From JBLFWJ01 sp047611425 (GTDB lineage: Bacteria > Bacteroidota > Bacteroidia > UBA10329): 31,921 nucleotides of DNA. This document shows positions 31,659 through 31,921 of this stretch, piece by piece; position 1 is the stretch's first letter; each line of letters begins with the position of its first letter. The stretch covers positions 1-31,921 of the forward strand of contig JBLFWJ010000015.1 of NCBI GenBank assembly GCA_047611425.1, given 5' to 3'. A program made the position numbers and the translations under genes. The notes below the pieces were generated by a model, which ran no database searches, was not told where the DNA came from, and was given only the letters and a program-made list of their open reading frames with translations.

Positions 31659-31727
31659 AAAACGGGGTCTCTCCCTAAGCATCAATCACGAAATTCAAAG
31701 TCATACCGTGTCTTCGCACGGTATGAC
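31650..31727. repeat. Paired-hairpin intergenic element, copy 2
   Basis: Hairpin A: CCCCGTTgaaaAACGGGG (31650-31667), identical to copy 1 at 25296-25313. Hairpin B: GTCATACCGTG (31700-31710), loop TCTTCG, CACGGTATGAC (31717-31727), a perfect 11-bp stem also ending in ATGACA as in copy 1. TCTCCCTAA between them is the reverse complement of the TTAGGGAGA of copy 1. It lies between convergent genes and may terminate both. Confidence 0.87.
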
Positions 31728-31738
31728 ATTTGCAAATA

Positions 31739-31921
31739 TTAAATCCCGAATAACGCCTTCAATTCTGTGGCATCCTTCGGATCCATTTTTCCAGCGAGGA
31801 TTAGACTCAACTGTTTTCGTCTTAATGCGGCATTAAAACGTTCATGTTCTTCATCCGTTTCAGGAACAACCGTTGGCACCTGAATCGGGTTTCCTAGCTG
31901 GTCCACAGCTACAAACGTGTA
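31739..31921 (-). CDS. Acyl-CoA thioesterase C-terminus, 5' part outside window
   Basis: The last 60 codons of a minus-strand gene run off the right edge; the stop TAA is at 31739-31741. The translation YTFVAVDQLGNPIQVPTVVP continues with ETDEEHERFNAALRRK and ends LAGKMDPKDATELKALFGI. This closely fits the C-terminal segment of hot-dog-fold acyl-CoA thioesterases (YciA/BACH type), in which a strand 'TFVA.D..G.P..VP.V.P' is followed by a helix 'E..R...A..RR'. The enzyme would hydrolyse acyl-CoAs to free acids. The catalytic residues lie upstream, outside the window. It converges with the glycosyltransferase gene across paired-hairpin copy 2. Confidence 0.8.
   Translation of the reverse strand, partial: YTFVAVDQLGNPIQVPTVVPETDEEHERFNAALRRKQLSLILAGKMDPKDATELKALFGI

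Overview
The window reads as chromosomal DNA of a member of the Bacteroidota, most likely a flavobacterium-like marine or freshwater lineage. Four things point there. Two secreted proteins carry type IX secretion C-terminal sorting domains, and a PorW/SprE-type T9SS lipoprotein is present. Putative promoters match the Bacteroidota sigma consensus TAnnTTTG, with little purine-rich Shine-Dalgarno sequence at starts. A five-helix cytochrome b558-type SdhC heads a sdhCAB operon. A bacillithiol deacetylase (BshB1) is also present. The genus cannot be fixed from the sequence alone. Gene content is mostly core metabolism and envelope biogenesis. I see no prophage, CRISPR array, transposase or integrase.

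Layout, left to right. Positions 2-517: 3' part of a HigA-type antitoxin/HTH gene entering from outside. 637-1926 (-): Xaa-Pro aminopeptidase. 2110-6027 (+): succinate dehydrogenase operon sdhC-sdhA-sdhB, interrupted between sdhA and sdhB by a four-helix-bundle (S23/IVP-like) gene bracketed by inverted arrays of a 7-bp unit. 6107-7024: secreted T9SS protein. 7062-7946 (-): membrane-anchored M23 peptidase. 8069-10837: SprE/PorW. 10874-11407: PrxQ/BCP peroxiredoxin. 11449-14938: a tightly packed run ompH/skp-like, ubiA-family prenyltransferase, maf, DegT-type sugar aminotransferase and a Cys-rich mini-lipoprotein, with overlapping start/stop codons. 14965-15999 (-) and 16051-16398 (+): divergent LuxC-like acyl-CoA reductase and dicluster ferredoxin. 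16486-17349: secreted protein of unknown function. 17346-21940 (-): cytochrome c maturation cluster ccmB-ccmC-ccmD-ccmE-ccmF. 22005-22550: glutathione peroxidase. 22654-23382: bshB1. 23471-25171: secreted PA-domain T9SS protein. 25418-30115 (-): copA, a GT-C glycosyltransferase and a flippase, overlapping. 30422-30496 (-): tRNA-His. 30666-31658: family 9 (heptosyltransferase-like) glycosyltransferase. 31739-31921 (-): C-terminus of an acyl-CoA thioesterase.

Functional themes are respiration and redox (Sdh, Ccm, CopA for copper supply or export, PrxQ, GPx, bacillithiol), the outer envelope and T9SS (SprE, OmpH/Skp-like, M23 peptidase, glycosyltransferases, flippase) and lipid chemistry (prenyltransferase, acyl-CoA reductase, thioesterase).

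The most unusual layer is non-coding. Several palindromic or inverted sequences sit exactly at gene ends and supply or contain stop codons: the heptad arrays around the four-helix-bundle gene, a paired-hairpin element present twice (25295-25353 and 31650-31727), a palindrome at 14942-14970, and a 28-bp inverted repeat at 30260-30338. The CcmE protein carries Cys in place of the usual haem-binding His (CxxxY type), and the glutathione peroxidase lacks the classical tetrad Gln.
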